NCBI RefSeq assembly: GCF_902459535.1
Contig: NZ_LR699554.1
Span: forward strand, 620,001 to 684,000
Direction: 5' to 3'
Length of the DNA: 64,000 bases
DNA from: Paraburkholderia dioscoreae
GTDB taxonomy: Bacteria > Pseudomonadota > Gammaproteobacteria > Burkholderiales > Burkholderiaceae
Shown here in pieces: positions 44,034-51,802 of the stretch (positions are counted from its first letter, which is position 1; the number at the start of each line of letters is the position of its first letter). Under the pieces are notes generated by a model. It saw only the letters and a list, made by a program, of their open reading frames with translations, was not told the DNA's origin and did not search any database. A program made the position numbers and the translations under genes.

Positions 44034-44432
44034 TCAGTCGGCCCCGGGGTCTTTCGGCTTGTCGTATTTGATGTAGCGGAAGCGCTGATCGTCGGTCGGG
44101 GTGCCTTCGAGCGGGCCGCCTTCGGTTGCTGGTTGCCACTGAATGAACGATTCGATCTTGCTGGCGAGCGCGAAGTCCTTGTCCGTGATGCCTTTGGCGG
44201 AATGCGTTTTGAGTTTCACGGTCACGAATGCATAGGAGACCGTGAGATCCGGGTGATGCCAGGCGGCTTCCGCGAGGTGGCCCACCGCGTTCACGACCAT
44301 CAAGGTTCCTTTCCAGCCCTCGGTGCGATATTTACGCCGCAGCCAGCCCTCTTCCAGATACCAGTGCTGTAGCGGACCGATGAGGCGTTGCTGGATCTCC
44401 TCGTCGGAATAGACCTGTTCTGCGTTTGCCAT
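44034..44432 (-). CDS. Pterin-4a-carbinolamine dehydratase-like protein
   Basis: 132 residues from the ATG at 44432 with a GCGGAGC ribosome site. The DCoH/PhhB core is clear: GWLRRKYRTEGWKGTLMVVN, LAEAAWHHPDLTVSY (catalytic HHP) and VKLKTHSAKGITDKDFALA. In other bacteria it recycles hydroxytetrahydrobiopterin. No aromatic amino acid hydroxylase is nearby, so here it may act on a methanopterin intermediate (inference). It is the first gene of the large minus-strand H4MPT operon, divergent from xoxF. Confidence 0.88.
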   Translation of the reverse strand: MANAEQVYSDEEIQQRLIGPLQHWYLEEGWLRRKYRTEGWKGTLMVVNAVGHLAEAAWHHPDLTVSYAFVTVKLKTHSAKGITDKDFALASKIESFIQWQPATEGGPLEGTPTDDQRFRYIKYDKPKDPGAD

Positions 44433-44570
44433 GACCGTTGCTCCGCACGTGTTGGAACCGCCGCTAACCGTATGACGCGCTGCAATTGACGGGCCAGTCA
44501 GGCGCTCGCGCCGCAGGTTCGGGCGTTCTGTTGCTGCCTGCTGCGCGACGGACACGCTTCGTACCGGCGA

Positions 44571-44589
44571 GTGACACAGTATGTCCCAC
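44571..44589. promoter_or_regulatory. Dyad upstream of xoxF, candidate activator site
   Basis: GTGACACAGTATGTCCCAC has symmetric positions GTG-N2-ACA-N3-TGT-N2-CAC. The ACA-N3-TGT core recurs before mxaR (50597-50605), each about 75-120 bp upstream of a -24 element. Confidence 0.5.
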
Positions 44590-44605
44590 GTGCCGCGGCG
44601 CAGCC

Positions 44606-44619
44606 GTCACGGCCGTGAC
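44606..44619. promoter_or_regulatory. Perfect 14-bp palindrome upstream of xoxF
   Basis: GTCACGGCCGTGAC is fully symmetric and lies 17 bp after the previous dyad and about 80 bp before the -24 element. It may be a second site for the same activator or a binding site for another regulator. Confidence 0.5.
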
Positions 44620-44699
44620 ACGCATGAGCCGCGTGCCGCGCCGCGCGGCGCGTGCCGACGAGCTTCTGTCGGCGAACGATGCGCACGGTGGTTCGATTC

Positions 44700-44715
44700 C
44701 GGCATGGAATATGCG
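44700..44715 (+). promoter_or_regulatory. Sigma-54 (-24/-12) promoter element upstream of xoxF
   Basis: CGGCATGGAATATGCG has correct GG-to-GC spacing and shares CGGCATGGA with the pqqA element. Departures from consensus are the first base and A for T at the start of the -12 box. The predicted start is near 44726, giving a leader of about 130 nt. Confidence 0.65.
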
Positions 44716-44855
44716 TTGGCCGTCATGCGCCATAAAGCCCGGCAACGATCGGGAAGCGGCGCTGATCGTTACCCGTATTCGAGGAGGCGCGCCCGATGCG
44801 ACGAGGTAGCGTGGGTCATTCGTGAGTTGAACAGCAAGACCATTCTGGAGGAGAC

Positions 44856-46673
44856 ATGAACTTACGCACCACGGTTCTTGGGCTCGCGATCCTCGCGTCG
44901 GCAGCCTTGAGTTCGTTCGTTGCACAGGCCGATTCGCAGCTCGACGGGCTCATGAAGAATCCGTCCAACTGGGCCGCGCAGGCGGGCGACTATGCCAACC
45001 ATCGCTACAGCCCTCTCAAGCAGATCAACGAAAACAACGTCGGGAAACTACAGGTCGCGTGGACCATGTCGACCGGCGTGCTGCGCGGCCACGAAGGCGC
45101 GCCGCTCGTGATCGGCGACACCATGTATATCCACTCGCCATTTCCTAACAAGGTAATCGCTATCAACCTGAAGGATCAGACGTTCATCTGGCAGTACCTG
45201 CCGAAACAGGACGATCAGGTGGTGTCCGTGATGTGCTGCGATACCGTCAACCGCGGGCTCGCGTATGGCGACGGCAAGATCTTCCTGCAGCAGGCCGACA
45301 CCAAACTCGTCGCGTTGAACGCGAAAACCGGCGACGTGGTCTGGACCGCGCAAAACGGCAATCCCAAAGCAGGTGAAACCAACACCAACGCGCCGCACGT
45401 ATTCGGCGACAAGGTGCTGACCGGCATTTCCGGAGGCGAGTTCGGCGTACGCGGGCGTCTCATCGCGTACGACATCAAGACCGGGAAACCGGCCTGGACG
45501 GCCTACAGCACGGGCCCGGACAAGGACATGCTGATCGATCCCGACAAGACGACGACGTATGCCGACGGCAAGATGGTGCCGGTGGGCGCGGACTCGTCGC
45601 TGAAGTCGTGGAAGGGGGACCAGTGGAAACTGGGCGGCGGCACCACCTGGGGCTGGTACGCGTGGGATCCGAAACTCAACCTGGTCTACTACGGCACCGG
45701 CAATCCGGGTACATGGAATCCGACGCAGCGTCCGGGCGACAACAAATGGTCGATGTCCATCTTTGCGCGCGATCTGAATACCGGTCAAGCCAAATGGGTC
45801 TACCAGATGACGCCGCACGACGAGTGGGACTATGACGGCGTCAACGAAATGATCCTGTCGGACCTGTCGATCGACGGCAAAAAGGTTCCGGCTATCGTTC
45901 ACTTCGACCGTAACGGTTTCGGCTACACGTTGAATCGCGAGACCGGCCAGTTGCTGGTTGCCCAGAAGTTCGACCCGGCGGTGAACTGGGCCGATCACGT
46001 CGACATGAAGAGCGGCAAGCCGATTCGCAACGCGGCCTATTCGACGCAGGCAGCCGGTTCGGACCACAACGTGAAGGGCATCTGTCCGGCGGCGCTCGGC
46101 TCGAAGGACCAGCAGCCCGCAGCGTACGACCCGGGATCGAGCCTCTTCCTCGTGCCGACCAACCACGTCTGCATGGACTACGAACCGTTCGATGTCGACT
46201 ACGTGTCGGGCCAGCCGTATGTGGGCGCCACGCTGTCGATGTATCCGGGCCCGAACGACAACAACTCGATGGGTAACTTCATTGCCTGGGATGCTTCGAA
46301 GGGCAAGATCGTCTGGTCCAAGCCGGAGCGGTTCTCGGTATGGTCGGGCGTGCTGGCCACCGCAGGCGGCGTGGCCTTCTACGGCACGCTGGAAGGCTAC
46401 ATCAAGGCGGTCCGCATCAAGGACGGCAAGGAACTGTGGCGCTTCAAGACGCCGTCGGGAATCATCGGCAACGTCTTCACCTACGAGTATCAGGGCAAGC
46501 AGTTCATCGGCGTCTACTCGGGTATTGGCGGCTGGGCCGGTATCGGCATGGCGGCGGGCCTCGAGAAGTCGACGGAAGGCCTCGGCGCGGTGGGCGGTTA
46601 TCGCGAGCTTGCGAAGTACACGGCGTTGGGCGGCACGCTCTTCGTGTTCGCCATTCCCGGCGGCAACAGTTGA
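44856..46673 (+). CDS. xoxF: XoxF, lanthanide-type PQQ methanol dehydrogenase
   Basis: 605 residues. A signal peptide ends near AQADS, followed by an eight-bladed quinoprotein propeller. Adjacent C127-C128 (SVMCCDTVNRG) would form the ring disulfide over PQQ. The catalytic D325 is followed two residues later by D327 (HDEWDYDGVNE); calcium-type MxaF has Ala at that second position, and the extra Asp is the known marker of lanthanide coordination. It oxidises methanol in the periplasm. The operon continues with xoxG and xoxJ. The promoter region carries a sigma-54-like element and two dyads. Confidence 0.96.
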   Translation: MNLRTTVLGLAILASAALSSFVAQADSQLDGLMKNPSNWAAQAGDYANHRYSPLKQINENNVGKLQVAWTMSTGVLRGHEGAPLVIGDTMYIHSPFPNKVIAINLKDQTFIWQYLPKQDDQVVSVMCCDTVNRGLAYGDGKIFLQQADTKLVALNAKTGDVVWTAQNGNPKAGETNTNAPHVFGDKVLTGISGGEFGVRGRLIAYDIKTGKPAWTAYSTGPDKDMLIDPDKTTTYADGKMVPVGADSSLKSWKGDQWKLGGGTTWGWYAWDPKLNLVYYGTGNPGTWNPTQRPGDNKWSMSIFARDLNTGQAKWVYQMTPHDEWDYDGVNEMILSDLSIDGKKVPAIVHFDRNGFGYTLNRETGQLLVAQKFDPAVNWADHVDMKSGKPIRNAAYSTQAAGSDHNVKGICPAALGSKDQQPAAYDPGSSLFLVPTNHVCMDYEPFDVDYVSGQPYVGATLSMYPGPNDNNSMGNFIAWDASKGKIVWSKPERFSVWSGVLATAGGVAFYGTLEGYIKAVRIKDGKELWRFKTPSGIIGNVFTYEYQGKQFIGVYSGIGGWAGIGMAAGLEKSTEGLGAVGGYRELAKYTALGGTLFVFAIPGGNS

Positions 46674-46699
46674 AGCGCCGGAGTTGACCGAAACGCGTG

Positions 46700-46734
46700 G
46701 CCGGCTTGCCCTTGCAAAGGATCGGGCGGCCGGC
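46700..46734 (+). other. Hairpin in the xoxF-xoxG spacer
   Basis: GCCGGC (46700-46705) pairs with GCCGGC (46729-46734), extended inside by GCCC/GGGC with a small internal loop. It has no T tract. In the 182-bp spacer it could reduce read-through so that xoxF is expressed more than xoxG (inference). Confidence 0.4.
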
Positions 46735-46855
46735 GGCGCCTTCAGTCATACGTAGTCGTCTACGAGTCATCTGGTCCGCGCCTTTGCCGGCAATTCGCCG
46801 ATGCGTCGATGAAACGCGTCGGGGCGCGGCCTTACTTTGAAGGAGACATGTGCAT

Positions 46856-47275
46856 ATGAAAGGCCGATCAATCTTGTTGCGGGCGGCACTGCCCGCCGTT
46901 TTCGTCGTACTGCCCGCTGCGTTCGCCCAGACCAATCCCGCGATTGCCCAGGTGGCGTACAAGGTGGTCGACGGCAGCAAGGTGGACCCCAATACGCTGC
47001 AAGGGTGGAAGACCTGGCGCGCACTGGCCTGCGAACGCTGTCATGGCGCGCAGCAACAGGGGATGGTCGGACCCTCGCTCGTCGATGCGTTCAAGACGCT
47101 GGACAAGACCGAGTTTCACCGCACCGTGTTCGGTGGTCGCGTGGACAAGGGCATGCCCGACTTCAGTTCGAGCCAGATGATGCAGAAGAACTGGGAGAAC
47201 CTTTACGCCTATCTGAAAGGGCGTTCCGACGGCCAGATCAAGCCGGGCGATCTGCAGGCCATCGACTCGAAATAG
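46856..47275 (+). CDS. xoxG: XoxG, c-type cytochrome electron acceptor
   Basis: 139 residues from the ATG at 46856, which has AAGGAG at 10-bp spacing; a GTG at 46850 is too close to it. A signal peptide (cleavage near AAFAQ) precedes one haem site C59-E-R-C62-H63; M100 in KGMPDF is the likely sixth ligand. It takes electrons from XoxF and passes them to the oxidase chain. Its place directly between xoxF and xoxJ supports the assignment. Confidence 0.9.
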   Translation: MKGRSILLRAALPAVFVVLPAAFAQTNPAIAQVAYKVVDGSKVDPNTLQGWKTWRALACERCHGAQQQGMVGPSLVDAFKTLDKTEFHRTVFGGRVDKGMPDFSSSQMMQKNWENLYAYLKGRSDGQIKPGDLQAIDSK

Positions 47276-47305
47276 CGCCCACGTCTCTACCTCAGGAGGT
47301 TATCG

Positions 47306-48217
47306 ATGCGTCATGGCAAACGAATGCCCACGCACGTCGCAATCGTAACTGCCGCGCTGTGCTATGCGGCGATTGCAAGCGGCGCGGTGCGCGCCCAAGG
47401 CGAGACAATGCCCAATAACGATGGCGCCGATGGGGTGCTGCGGGTCTGCGCGGACCCCAACAACATGCCTTTGTCCAACAACAAGGGCGAGGGCTACGAG
47501 AACCGCATAGCCAGCCAGATGGCGAGCGATTTCGGCTACAAGCTCGAATACACGTATTTTCCGCAGCGCATGGGTTTCGTGCGGCACACGTTGCGCGAGA
47601 AGGTGCCGGACACCGAGCGCTACAAGTGCGATCTGATCATCGGCGTGCCGAAGGGCTACGACATGACCTCGACGACGCAGCCTTATCTGCGCTCCACGTA
47701 TGCAATGGTCTTTACGAAGCGGCCCGAACTGGCCGGCATCAATACGCCGGACGATCTGCTCAAGCTGCCGCCGGACCAGTTGCACAAACTGCGCTTTGGC
47801 ATCTTCACGCAGACGCCCGCGGTCGACTGGCTGCTCAGCCATGATCTGATCGATCAGGCGGTTTCGTATCAGGTGCAAAGCGGCGATCCGCAGGAATACC
47901 CCGGCCAGATGATCGAAAAGGATCTGCAGGCGGGCAACGTGGACGTGGTGTTCCTGTGGGGGCCGATTGCGGGCTACTTCGCGAAGCGCTCCGGCGATAC
48001 GGTCAAGCTCGTGCCGTTCCCGGCCACGCCGGGGATCCGCTTCGACTATACGATCTCGATGGGCGTGCGCTACGGCGAGAAAGCGTGGAAGGACAAGGTC
48101 GATCAATGGATCGGCGCGAACCACGACAAGATCGACAACATCCTCACCAGTTACGAAGTGCCGCTTCTGAAGCCCGTCGATACGCCGGCAGGCAAGCCCG
48201 CGGACGGGTCGCCATGA
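47306..48217 (+). CDS. xoxJ: XoxJ, periplasmic binding-protein-like XoxF partner
   Basis: 303 residues with an ideal AGGAGG ribosome site before the ATG. A signal peptide (to about residue 30) is followed by a solute-binding family 3 fold: LRVCADPNNMPLSNNKGEGYENRIA, FPQRMGFVRHTLRE, CDLIIGVPKGYDMTSTT and AGNVDVVFLWGPIAGYFA. Proteins of this type accompany quinoprotein dehydrogenases with no ABC transporter; XoxJ is thought to help XoxF mature. The stop overlaps the next gene (ATGA). Confidence 0.9.
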   Translation: MRHGKRMPTHVAIVTAALCYAAIASGAVRAQGETMPNNDGADGVLRVCADPNNMPLSNNKGEGYENRIASQMASDFGYKLEYTYFPQRMGFVRHTLREKVPDTERYKCDLIIGVPKGYDMTSTTQPYLRSTYAMVFTKRPELAGINTPDDLLKLPPDQLHKLRFGIFTQTPAVDWLLSHDLIDQAVSYQVQSGDPQEYPGQMIEKDLQAGNVDVVFLWGPIAGYFAKRSGDTVKLVPFPATPGIRFDYTISMGVRYGEKAWKDKVDQWIGANHDKIDNILTSYEVPLLKPVDTPAGKPADGSP

Positions 48218-48978
48218 GGCGGGAGCGGCAGCGATCGCGCCGCGCGTGGCGGCAAGTGCTTGCGGTGTGTGTAACGTGCGCAATGTGTGCGACGCACGGC
48301 GCAGCGTTTGCTGCGGGCACCGACGAAATCTCCGCCGCCGAGCGGCTCATCTTCACGACGGATCATCTGCACGGCATCCAGCAGCAAACCGAGCTCGACT
48401 ACGCTTTCCTCAGTACGGACCAGCCGGCGCACAGTACGGACGTGGTCAAGGTGCTGGTGGTCAGCCCGGACAACGCCAAAGGCGATGCTCAGGTGTCCGA
48501 TCACAGCGGCGCGGTGCCGTTGCCGAACGCCGGCTTGCAGTGCAATCCGGTGATCATCTATTTCCTCGAACGCGATATCGCGGAGATGGAGCATCTGACC
48601 GGCGGCCAGCGCCGCTACTTCCAGCAGCGCCTGCGCCTCGCGCTCGCCGCGGGGCCGAAGATCGAGACGGTGACGAGCCAGGTCGGCGGCAAGCCCGTGA
48701 AGGCGCGGCAGATCGTCGTCCAGCCGTACCTGGGCGATCCCAATTCGGAACGCTTCGCACAATTCACCGGCAAGCGCTACACGTTCCTGATTGCCGATAC
48801 GGTGCCGGGCGAGGTCGCGCTGATCCGCACCGACGTGCCCGGCGCGAACAACGATTTCGCGCACCCGTTGCAGACGCAAACGCTGAGCTTCCAGGCGGCG
48901 CTGCGAAAACTGTCGCCGCCGCCGAACGCGCCGAATGTGCCGTTGAAGCCTTCCGACGCGCCGCGTGCGAGCCGTTAG
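48214..48978 (+). CDS. Secreted protein of unknown function in the xox operon
   Basis: 254 residues starting inside the xoxJ stop (ATGA overlap). An Arg-rich start and hydrophobic stretch (about 13-33, cleavage near AFAAG) form a signal peptide. The mature protein has one Cys (C110), a central segment CNPVIIYFLERDIAEMEHLTGG, then RRYFQQRLRLAL, and a Pro-rich C-terminus. I do not recognise a family. Tight coupling to xoxJ argues for a role with XoxF or its cytochrome, such as assembly or metal handling (inference). Confidence 0.78.
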   Translation: MRRERQRSRRAWRQVLAVCVTCAMCATHGAAFAAGTDEISAAERLIFTTDHLHGIQQQTELDYAFLSTDQPAHSTDVVKVLVVSPDNAKGDAQVSDHSGAVPLPNAGLQCNPVIIYFLERDIAEMEHLTGGQRRYFQQRLRLALAAGPKIETVTSQVGGKPVKARQIVVQPYLGDPNSERFAQFTGKRYTFLIADTVPGEVALIRTDVPGANNDFAHPLQTQTLSFQAALRKLSPPPNAPNVPLKPSDAPRASR

Positions 48979-48993
48979 CGAGGCCGCGCCAAG

Positions 48994-49956
48994 GTGAATT
49001 TCATCCGCTCGCTGACCTTGCGCCAGTTGCAGATCTTTGTCGTGGCGAGCCGCTACACGAGCTTCGCCCGGGCCGCGGAGGAATTGCATCTGACCCAGCC
49101 GGCGGTGTCGATGCAGATTCATCAGCTCGAGGAGGCGGTGGGCCTGCGTCTGTTCGAGCGTATTGCGCGCAAGCTCGCGTTGACCGAAGCGGGCGAGATG
49201 CTGAGCCATCACGCGAGCCGGATTCTCGGCGAGATCAAGGATGCGGAAGACGCGATGACCTCGCTCAAGCAGGCCGATAGCGGCTCGATCGCGGTGGGCA
49301 TCGTCAGTTCCGCGACGTACTTCGCGCCGAAGCTGCTCGCCATGTATTCGCATCTGTATCCGAAGGTGGACGTGCATTTTTCAGTGGGCAATCGCGATGC
49401 GCTGCTGCGCCTCCTGCAGGACAATGCGATCGATCTCGCCATCATGGGCCGCCCGCCGCCGGAGCTCGACACCACGACCGAGCCGCTCGCCTGGCATCCG
49501 CAAGTGGTGATCGCGCCGCTCGACCATCCGTTATGCGGTGCGCGGCGCTTCGATCTGCAGGAACTGCGTGGCGACACGTTTCTGTTGCGCGAGCCCGGCT
49601 CCGGAACGCGCATGGCCGCGGAGGAAATGTTCAGGCAGCATCTTTTCACGCCCGCGAAGGTCGTCACGCTCGGCAGCAATGAAACGATCAAACAGGCGGT
49701 GATGGCGGGCATGGGCGTGAGCCTGATTTCGCTGCATACGCTGCTGCTGGAACTGCGTACCAAGGAAATTGCATTGCTCGACGTGAACGGCACGCCGATC
49801 GAACGGACGTGGCAAGTCGTGCATCTGCGGGCCAAGCAGTTGTCGCCGACGTGTTCGGTATTCAGGCAGTTTCTGCTCGAACAGGCCGCCGCTTATCTGG
49901 AGCGCGAGTATGCGGCGTTCGTCGCCTTGCCCGCGAAATCGGGAGTGTTGAAATGA
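48994..49956 (+). CDS. LysR-family regulator, CbbR-like
   Basis: 320 residues from a GTG at 48994 with an AAGG ribosome site. The N-terminal helix-turn-helix is FARAAEELHLTQPAVSMQIHQLEEAVG. The effector domain has CbbR-like segments VGIVSSATYFAPKLLAMY, DLAIMGRPPPELD and GDTFLLREPGSGTRMAAEEMF. CbbR proteins activate cbb operons and usually diverge from rbcL. Here the only CbbR-like gene is about 25 kb from rbcL, inside the xox operon region, which could couple carbon fixation to methanol oxidation (inference). It could instead regulate xox genes. Confidence 0.85.
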   Translation: MNFIRSLTLRQLQIFVVASRYTSFARAAEELHLTQPAVSMQIHQLEEAVGLRLFERIARKLALTEAGEMLSHHASRILGEIKDAEDAMTSLKQADSGSIAVGIVSSATYFAPKLLAMYSHLYPKVDVHFSVGNRDALLRLLQDNAIDLAIMGRPPPELDTTTEPLAWHPQVVIAPLDHPLCGARRFDLQELRGDTFLLREPGSGTRMAAEEMFRQHLFTPAKVVTLGSNETIKQAVMAGMGVSLISLHTLLLELRTKEIALLDVNGTPIERTWQVVHLRAKQLSPTCSVFRQFLLEQAAAYLEREYAAFVALPAKSGVLK

Positions 49957-50570
49957 GCGAGGCGGGAGGTGCGGCGCGCGTGCGTTATGGACGTTATGGA
50001 CGTTATGGGCGTTACGTGGGGTCCATCGGCATGATCTGCGTGGCATTCGCCTGTTCGCAGGCGCTCGGTGCGCCGACTTCGATCGCGGTCATGGACTGTG
50101 TGTTGATCGACGATAACGCGGTCTACAACGATGCCGGGACCAACCGCATCCAGCAGGCGCGCATCGGGATGGTGAGCGAGGCGCTGCGTGAGCAGTTGCG
50201 CGAGAGTCAGCGTTACCGCGTTGCCGACAATACGGCCGCTGCCGGCCTGATCGCTCAACTCGGCGCATCGCAGGATTTGAACGCATGCGCGGACTGTGCG
50301 CGGCAGGTGGGACGCAAACTCGGTGTCGAGCAGATCGGCCGGTGCTGGGTCCAGAAAGTCAGCAACCTGATCCTGAACATTAACCTGCATGTCGAAGACG
50401 TCTCCAGCGGGACGACCGTCTTCCAGCGTTCGGTCGATATTCGCGGCAATACCGACCTGTCCTGGCGACGAGGCGCGGCGGCGCTGGCCGGATTGCTGGC
50501 TGGCGGTGCGGCAGCGGGTTCGACAGCGGGCTCGACAGCGGGCTCGGCAGATCGTGGCGCCTCTCCGTGA
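49953..50570 (+). CDS. DUF2380/DUF3280-like secreted protein
   Basis: 205 residues; the ATG overlaps the LysR stop (ATGA). An Arg/Tyr/Gly repeat (RYGRYGRYGRY, residues 11-21) precedes a signal-like stretch (23-40, cleavage near ALGA). The mature part has SIAVMDCVLIDDNAVYND and CADCARQVGRKLGVEQIGRCWVQ split around C112, C115 and C131. It ends in a Gly/Ser/Thr/Ala repeat. This resembles small secreted DUF2380-type proteins; the function is unknown. It lies between the xox and mxa gene sets. Confidence 0.75.
   Translation: MSEAGGAARVRYGRYGRYGRYVGSIGMICVAFACSQALGAPTSIAVMDCVLIDDNAVYNDAGTNRIQQARIGMVSEALREQLRESQRYRVADNTAAAGLIAQLGASQDLNACADCARQVGRKLGVEQIGRCWVQKVSNLILNINLHVEDVSSGTTVFQRSVDIRGNTDLSWRRGAAALAGLLAGGAAAGSTAGSTAGSADRGASP
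49983..50014 (+). repeat. 9-bp coding tandem repeat (CGTTATGGA)
   Basis: Three copies of CGTTATGGA/G plus a partial fourth encode the RYG repeat at the N-terminus of the DUF2380-like protein. Copy-number change remains in frame. Confidence 0.9.
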
Positions 50571-50596
50571 GAGCGCAGCGATTTTCCCGCAGCGGC

Positions 50597-50605
50597 ACAC
50601 TGTGT
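50597..50605. promoter_or_regulatory. ACA-N3-TGT dyad upstream of mxaR
   Basis: ACACTGTGT is a perfect 9-bp dyad about 70 bp before the mxaR -24 element and shares its ACA-N3-TGT core with the site upstream of xoxF. Confidence 0.4.
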
Positions 50606-50672
50606 ACTCGAAATACGTAACAGGTTGACATCGTTCCTCGCGCGAGCGCACCTGCTGCGTCCAGCCGAGTAC

Positions 50673-50688
50673 TGGCACAGAGTATGCG
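50673..50688 (+). promoter_or_regulatory. Sigma-54 (-24/-12) promoter element upstream of mxaR
   Basis: TGGCACAGAGTATGCG matches the -24 box TGGCAC fully and the -12 box as ATGC, with exact spacing. The -12 half is identical to that of the xoxF element. The predicted start is near 50699, about 80 bp before the mxaR ATG. Confidence 0.65.
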
Positions 50689-50779
50689 GCGAGGTCCGCG
50701 CATAGCGATGAGAAGCACATCCGTATCGCGGGTTTATGACGAGCCCGCGCCTGATTGCCTGCTATAGGGGATTGCATCG

Positions 50780-51799
50780 ATGGGTGCTGGCGAACTGCTT
50801 CAGGACTGGCGCGTGCATGCACTGCAGATCGAAGACGAAGTCTCGCGAGTCGTGATCGGCCAGCCGCAGACCATCCGTCTCATCACCGTCGCGTTGTTTG
50901 CCCGTGGCCATGTGCTCCTCGAAGGCGGCGTCGGGGTCGGCAAGACGACCGTGTTGCGCGCGTTTGCGCGGGTGGTGGGAGGCGAGTTCGAGCGCGTGGA
51001 AGGCACCATCGACCTGATGCCGGGCGATCTCGTCTATCACACGTACGTCGACGCCGAGGGCAGGCCGCGAATCGATCCCGGTCCGCTGCTTCGACACGGC
51101 GAGCGGCTCACCACGTTCTTCTTCAACGAGATCAATCGCGCCCGTCCCCAGGTTCAGTCGCTGCTGCTGCGCGCGATGGCGGAGCGTTCGGTGTGGGCGT
51201 TCGATCGCGAATATCGCTTTCCGCACATGACGGTGTTCGCCGACCGCAACAAGGTCGAGAAGGAAGAGACCTTCGAGCTTGCATCGGCGGCGCGCGATCG
51301 CTTCCTGTTCGAGTTGGGCATGCCCACGCCGACCGAGCCCGACGTGCGGCGCTCGCTGGTATTCGACGCGGCGTTCCATGACGTCGACAGCCTGCTTGCG
51401 CGGCTCCCGCCTGCGATCGTTCAGTGGGAACAGTTGAACCAGGTCGGCGCGGCCATTCAGGAGAGCGTGCAATCGAGTGAAACGATCGAGCGCTATGTTC
51501 TGGACATCTGGCAGGCCACGGAAACGCCGCAGCGTTTCGGCATTGCGCTCGACGGCGTCGATATGGATCGGCTGATTCTGGCTGGCGCAAGCCCTCGGGG
51601 CATGAGCGCGCTGCTGCGCGCGGCCCGCGTGGTGGCGTGGCTGGCCGGCCGCTCGCATCTGGTTCCGGAAGATATTCATGCCGTGCTGATGCCCGCGCTC
51701 GGGCATCGTGTGTTCTTCACGCCGATCTATGAACTGCGCCGCCAGGAACTCGCTGAAGCGCTCATGGCGCAAATCATGAACAGGCTGGCCGTACCCTGA
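50780..51799 (+). CDS. mxaR: MxaR, MoxR-type AAA+ ATPase
   Basis: 339 residues. The Walker A GGVGVGKTT spans about 49-57, followed by LTTFFFNEINRARPQVQSLLLRAM (Walker B region) and SPRGMSALLRAARVVAW (sensor 2). MoxR ATPases act with von Willebrand A proteins to insert metal cofactors. In classical methanol oxidation MxaR works with MxaS, MxaC and MxaL to load Ca2+ into MxaF. It is first in mxaRSACKL, behind a sigma-54-like promoter. No mxaF is present in the window. Confidence 0.92.
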   Translation: MGAGELLQDWRVHALQIEDEVSRVVIGQPQTIRLITVALFARGHVLLEGGVGVGKTTVLRAFARVVGGEFERVEGTIDLMPGDLVYHTYVDAEGRPRIDPGPLLRHGERLTTFFFNEINRARPQVQSLLLRAMAERSVWAFDREYRFPHMTVFADRNKVEKEETFELASAARDRFLFELGMPTPTEPDVRRSLVFDAAFHDVDSLLARLPPAIVQWEQLNQVGAAIQESVQSSETIERYVLDIWQATETPQRFGIALDGVDMDRLILAGASPRGMSALLRAARVVAWLAGRSHLVPEDIHAVLMPALGHRVFFTPIYELRRQELAEALMAQIMNRLAVP

Positions 51800-51802
51800 A
51801 CC

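Larger units (their letters stand above)
44433..44855. promoter_or_regulatory. 423-bp divergent control region, H4MPT operon versus xoxF
   Basis: No gene is supported here. It contains, in order toward xoxF, the dyad 44571-44589, the palindrome 44606-44619, the -24/-12 element 44700-44715 and the xoxF ribosome site GGAGGAGA just before the ATG. The spacing (dyads 80-130 bp upstream of -24) is that of an enhancer-dependent sigma-54 promoter. No comparable element was seen for the minus-strand operon. Confidence 0.65.

Noticed and set aside
44486..44809. 107-codon open frame in the xoxF upstream region
   Set aside because: It is Arg/Ala/Thr-rich with no domain or ribosome site and covers the dyads and -24/-12 element.
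46848..46859. Three-codon frame ATG TGC ATA TGA overlapping the xoxG start
   Set aside because: Its ATG is only 2 bp from the ribosome site, too close for efficient initiation; probably chance.
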